This document shows positions 6,267 through 8,534 of a stretch of DNA of 8,534 nucleotides, piece by piece; the stretch's first letter is position 1, and every line of letters starts with the position of its first letter. The stretch lies in NCBI GenBank assembly GCA_946480995.1, contig CAMLMF010000087.1:1-8534 (forward strand). Reading direction: 5' to 3'. This DNA is from an uncultured Bdellovibrio sp. (GTDB lineage: Bacteria > Bdellovibrionota > Bdellovibrionia > Bdellovibrionales > Bdellovibrionaceae). The notes under the pieces are model-generated. The model saw only the letters and a list, made by a program, of their open reading frames with translations. It searched no databases and had not been told where the DNA came from. A program made the position numbers and the translations under genes.

Positions 6267-6274
6267 CCCCCTTT
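6267..6274 (-). promoter_or_regulatory. ribosome binding site of the lipoprotein gene
   Basis: AAAGGGGG on the minus strand ends four bases before the ATG at 6262. This favours that start over Met6 (6247), which would be 19 bases away. A second out-of-frame ATG (6266) touches the site. Confidence 0.55.
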
Positions 6275-6290
6275 GTTGTTACGTGATTAA

Positions 6291-6320
6291 ACTATAAGAT
6301 TACTGCCTAAATGGAAGCAA
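6291..6320 (-). promoter_or_regulatory. possible sigma70-type promoter of the lipoprotein gene
   Basis: Minus-strand TTGCTT (6320-6315), then 18 bases, then TATAGT (6296-6291, five of six matching TATAAT). It lies 28 bases upstream of the lipoprotein ATG. If real, the lipoprotein and the carbamoyltransferase cassette can be transcribed independently of the upstream SGNH gene. Confidence 0.4.
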
Positions 6321-6339
6321 CGATTTGATCGGGCATGGC

Positions 6340-7494
6340 TCAACGAGGCAAATCACGATCCAGAAGCTTGGCAAAAATATAGTACGCCAGCGGCGATGGA
6401 TGCCCGTCGCCAACAACGTGATCACGCCGCCCCGTTAAAGTATAAACGTCAATACTGTCATAATTTAAGACCTGAAGCCCCTTGGCTTGACACGCCTTAC
6501 TTGCTGCAGCCCCAAAAGAGCTGGAACGCCCCGGAAAAAAGACGACATAGAACTGCGACCCAGGAAAATTTTTATGTAAATGCTTTTCGGCCTCTGCCAT
6601 CATCGCCGCAAAAAGGTCGAAATGCTTGTTAGAAAAAAATGGCGGGACAATGACGTTCTGTGAATTTAAAAAGGCACTCTTATGCAAAACCCTATAGACC
6701 GCATTTAAGAAATATCGATCCTCAAAGGTGCCGCGAAATTGAGGTACGTCATCAACAATTTCGTAGTAAGGCTTCGCACGCGCCCACGCCCAGTCGTCGG
6801 CCATACAGTTGCTGCGACAGATCAAGCGCTCCATGTGATCATCTATGAAAGTGTAAATAAAAATTTTATTTTTTTGAGAAAGATCTGCCAATCGCCCAAA
6901 AGGCTTTTCACTGACTTCATAAAGAAATTCTCCGGGCCCACTGCCAGAAAGACCCATATTTAAAACCTGTGCATCTTTACGCAACTGCGCTAGCAAGTAT
7001 GGAGACGTTTGCTCATCGTCAACCCCCTCACCAAAGGTCACCGAATCGCCAAACATCACGATGGCTTGATCTGCCCTCTTCGCCACAGGAGTCCTGCGCC
7101 GATGATGCGAATCAATATTAAAGTGGATGTCATAAATAATCTTGCGACTTATTTTGCTGAGCGCCACCATGGAATGACGCCCTTCGGGCAACAATTCAGA
7201 ACACAGAATGCAGCCATGGAAGACGCCGATTTTCTCTACGCCCTCTTTAAATTTAATTCCCCTATCAGCATGGGACAATCGCGATTTCCAGCCCGCCACA
7301 GGGGATTCATCAAGCTCAATAATGAATTGTTCCGAAACTTTTCCTTCTTCGGAAGTCGCCGGCACTCGAGGCGCAGGATATGTAATGACTAATTTGGCTT
7401 TCTTACCCGTGACTCGGCAATACACCTCGACACCAGCCGCCAAGATGAAAACCATCAAACATCCCAATAAAACCGCGAGAATTTTTTTTCCCAT
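6340..7494 (-). CDS. membrane-anchored SGNH/GDSL hydrolase-like protein, paralogue B
   Basis: The product has 384 residues from the ATG at 7494. That start was chosen because it gives exactly the length of paralogue A and puts MGKKILAVLLG opposite MKKNLLAVLFG. The open frame continues upstream to a TTG at 7530, adding an unlikely Cys-rich dodecapeptide. A single N-terminal helix (about 5-27) anchors a periplasmic domain. Block I is MFGDSVTFGEGV with Ser151, block II NMGLSGSG is at 179-186, and block V DGHPS is at 363-367. All three fall at the same residue numbers as in paralogue A. The block III position holds DDHMERLICRSNC (218-230). Cys226, Cys230 and Cys335 are shared with paralogue A. 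This copy additionally has a C-I-L-C pair at 95-98 and Cys12 and Cys26 in or near the anchor. Residues 141-384 align without gaps (111 of 244 identical by hand). It stands at the head of the six-gene minus-strand run. The substrate is unknown. Confidence 0.85.
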   Translation of the reverse strand: MGKKILAVLLGCLMVFILAAGVEVYCRVTGKKAKLVITYPAPRVPATSEEGKVSEQFIIELDESPVAGWKSRLSHADRGIKFKEGVEKIGVFHGCILCSELLPEGRHSMVALSKISRKIIYDIHFNIDSHHRRRTPVAKRADQAIVMFGDSVTFGEGVDDEQTSPYLLAQLRKDAQVLNMGLSGSGPGEFLYEVSEKPFGRLADLSQKNKIFIYTFIDDHMERLICRSNCMADDWAWARAKPYYEIVDDVPQFRGTFEDRYFLNAVYRVLHKSAFLNSQNVIVPPFFSNKHFDLFAAMMAEAEKHLHKNFPGSQFYVVFFPGRSSSFGAAASKACQAKGLQVLNYDSIDVYTLTGRRDHVVGDGHPSPLAYYIFAKLLDRDLPR

Positions 7495-7544
7495 GCAACA
7501 AATTGTCCGTGCAAAGCACTCCGAACACAAGCCTCTGTGACGCG

Positions 7545-7557
7545 TGAAATTATTTCA
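7545..7557. promoter_or_regulatory. 13-bp palindrome, possible operator
   Basis: TGAAATTATTTCA has two perfect six-base arms around one central T. It is AT-rich and superficially similar to a shortened Fur-type inverted repeat, which would suit an iron-uptake gene downstream. However, it is two bases shorter than the 7-1-7 Fur box and lies 119 bases from that gene's ATG. It could equally serve the divergent SGNH gene. Confidence 0.3.
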
Positions 7558-7638
7558 TGTTCATTGCCTTCTCATTTAGACAGAATAATCAGCGAATTGT
7601 TGTGCTCTCAGGGGCCCTTGGGTATTTCAGCATCTAAT

Positions 7639-7659
7639 TTTAATAATCACTTTAATAAC
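7639..7659 (+). repeat. direct repeat upstream of the iron-binding-protein gene
   Basis: TTTAATAA occurs at 7639-7646 and again at 7651-7658, 12 bases apart, and each copy is followed by a pyrimidine. The first copy overlaps a -10-like TTTAAT. This may be two halves of a regulator site or simple AT-rich leader sequence. Confidence 0.25.
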
Positions 7660-7664
7660 CCATT

Positions 7665-7670
7665 AAGGAG
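7665..7670 (+). promoter_or_regulatory. ribosome binding site of the iron-binding-protein gene
   Basis: AAGGAG six bases before the ATG at 7677 is a near-perfect Shine-Dalgarno and fixes the start. Confidence 0.85.
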
Positions 7671-7676
7671 TTTACG

Positions 7677-8534
7677 ATGAAATCCCTTTTAGTAGGTCTT
7701 CTTGTTGCCTCTGCGGCCATTTCAGCTCAAGCAGAAACTTTAACGATTTATACCGATCGCCCTGCGGTTCGCCTACAGCCATTTGTTGAGCAATTTAAAA
7801 ATGAAAAAGGTATCGATGTTGTCGTTATCGAAAAAGCCTATCCAGAAGTTGTAGCTATTGTTGAATCCGAAGGAGCAGCAACAACAGCGGACTTAATTTT
7901 CACTAAAGATCTTGTGTTCCTTACAGACATGACTCAACGAGGTCTTTTGCAACCATTGACGAACGTTGCGGTTAAATCACGCGTTCCTGTGGCGATGAAA
8001 GACACAAACGACCACTGGGTGGCGTTGTCTTACCGTGCACGTACTTTTATGATCGATCCTTCTTTCGTTAAACCAGGCGAAATCACTGATTACGCGGATC
8101 TTGCTGATCCTAAATGGGCAGGTCGTATCTGCCTAAGAACCTCTAAAGGCACTTACAATGTTGCTTTGATTGCAAGCATGGTTGTACACAAAGGTGAAGC
8201 GGAAGCAAAAGCGATCATGGCTGGCATCCTTGAAAACTTGTCTACAGACGTTTTCCCAAATGACACAGCGATGATGACAGCGATCACAAATGGTCAATGT
8301 GATATCGGTATCGGTAACACATACTATTTGGGTCAAATGTTAGCGCAAAATCCAAACTTCCCAATCAAGCCTCTTTTTGCAAATCAAGACAGCACAGGAA
8401 CACATATCAATGGTTCTGGTATCGGCGTTGTGAAGTACTCTAAAAAAGCGGCGTTAGCACAAGAGTTCATTTCTTTGCTATTGTCTGAACCGGCGCAATT
8501 GCACTTGTCTTCATTGCATATGGAATATCCAGCG
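7677..8534 (+). CDS. iron(III) ABC transporter substrate-binding protein, FutA/FbpA type (3' end outside window)
   Basis: 286 codons are visible and the frame is open to the last base. Residues 1-19 form a Sec signal peptide ending in AQA before Glu20. The mature part begins TLTIYTDRP, like ferric-binding proteins whose first strand carries an iron-ligand tyrosine (here Tyr25). Further family features are the hinge and second-domain pattern DLADPKWAGRICLR (141-154) with Tyr160 shortly after, NDTAMMTAI (195-203), and the Tyr pair in GNTYYLG (213-219; Tyr216 and Tyr217), which provides the main Fe(III) ligands in FutA and FbpA. GTHINGSGIGV at 241-251 is also typical. Role: periplasmic capture of ferric iron for an ABC importer whose permease and ATPase genes would be expected downstream, outside the window. 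Family members are about 320-350 residues, so perhaps 35-60 residues are missing. Fur regulation would be expected, but no convincing Fur box is visible. Confidence 0.93.
   Translation, partial: MKSLLVGLLVASAAISAQAETLTIYTDRPAVRLQPFVEQFKNEKGIDVVVIEKAYPEVVAIVESEGAATTADLIFTKDLVFLTDMTQRGLLQPLTNVAVKSRVPVAMKDTNDHWVALSYRARTFMIDPSFVKPGEITDYADLADPKWAGRICLRTSKGTYNVALIASMVVHKGEAEAKAIMAGILENLSTDVFPNDTAMMTAITNGQCDIGIGNTYYLGQMLAQNPNFPIKPLFANQDSTGTHINGSGIGVVKYSKKAALAQEFISLLLSEPAQLHLSSLHMEYPA

Larger units (their letters stand above)
7495..7676. other. divergent intergenic region
   Basis: These 182 bases separate the minus-strand SGNH gene from the plus-strand iron-binding-protein gene, so they must hold promoters for both. 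Seen here are a perfect palindrome at 7545-7557, a direct repeat of TTTAATAA at 7639-7659, and the plus-strand ribosome site. I could not assign a convincing -35/-10 pair for either direction and found no small gene with a good start. Confidence 0.6.

Noticed and set aside
7009..7392. 127-codon plus-strand open frame, and overlapping frames at 6396-6963 and 7208-7540
   Set aside because: All are antisense to SGNH paralogue B, where conservation with paralogue A proves the minus strand is coding. Their products are low in hydrophobic order and have no motifs.
7545..7557. Calling the palindrome a Fur box
   Set aside because: Its 6-1-6 layout does not match the 7-1-7 or 19-bp Fur consensus and it is far from the iron gene's start, so it is reported only as a possible operator.
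1..8534. CRISPR array, tRNA, rRNA, insertion sequence or attachment site
   Set aside because: No regularly spaced repeats, no cloverleaf-like or conserved rRNA segments, no transposase motifs and no terminal inverted repeats were seen when reading both strands.

Overview
The window looks like chromosomal DNA of a Gram-negative bacterium, most likely a Bdellovibrio-type or related deltaproteobacterial-grade organism. The basis is moderate GC, a lipoprotein with a lipobox, several small secreted Cys-rich proteins, and a DUF3011-like exported protein. This taxonomic guess comes from gene style only and was not tested by search.

Left part (1-2220, + strand). It opens with the 3' end of a Cys-rich protein gene, followed 17 bases later by a complete dihydrolipoyl dehydrogenase gene (lpdA) with all catalytic motifs. 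A hairpin follows. Next comes a small secreted protein with a Pro/Gly-rich linker and a four-cysteine DUF3011-like domain, closed by a clear intrinsic terminator.

Central part (2226-7494, - strand, read right to left). Six genes run in one direction: SGNH-hydrolase paralogue B (7494-6340), a Cys-rich lipoprotein (6262-5615), a NodU/CmcH/TobZ-type carbamoyltransferase (5566-3797), a short SxtJ-like membrane protein (3810-3523), a 47-residue DUF5989-type membrane microprotein (3523-3380), and SGNH-hydrolase paralogue A (3380-2226). The last four are locked together by overlapping stops and starts: 14 nt, then TAATG, then TAATG. They are probably translationally coupled. The two SGNH proteins are both 384 residues long and align without gaps over the last 244 residues at about 45% identity (hand count). 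They therefore arose by duplication and now bracket the lipoprotein and carbamoyltransferase genes. The likely theme is carbamoylation in the cytoplasm coupled to membrane and periplasmic steps that modify an envelope glycan or a secreted small molecule. The substrate cannot be read from this window.

Right part (7495-8534, + strand). A 182-base divergent intergenic region holds a perfect 13-bp palindrome and a direct repeat. It precedes a FutA/FbpA-type iron(III)-binding periplasmic protein gene that runs off the window end.

The most interesting system is the carbamoyltransferase / SxtJ-like / DUF5989 / SGNH cassette. Its DUF5989 gene is short enough to be missed by ordinary gene calling. 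No rRNA, tRNA, CRISPR array, insertion sequence or phage gene was seen.
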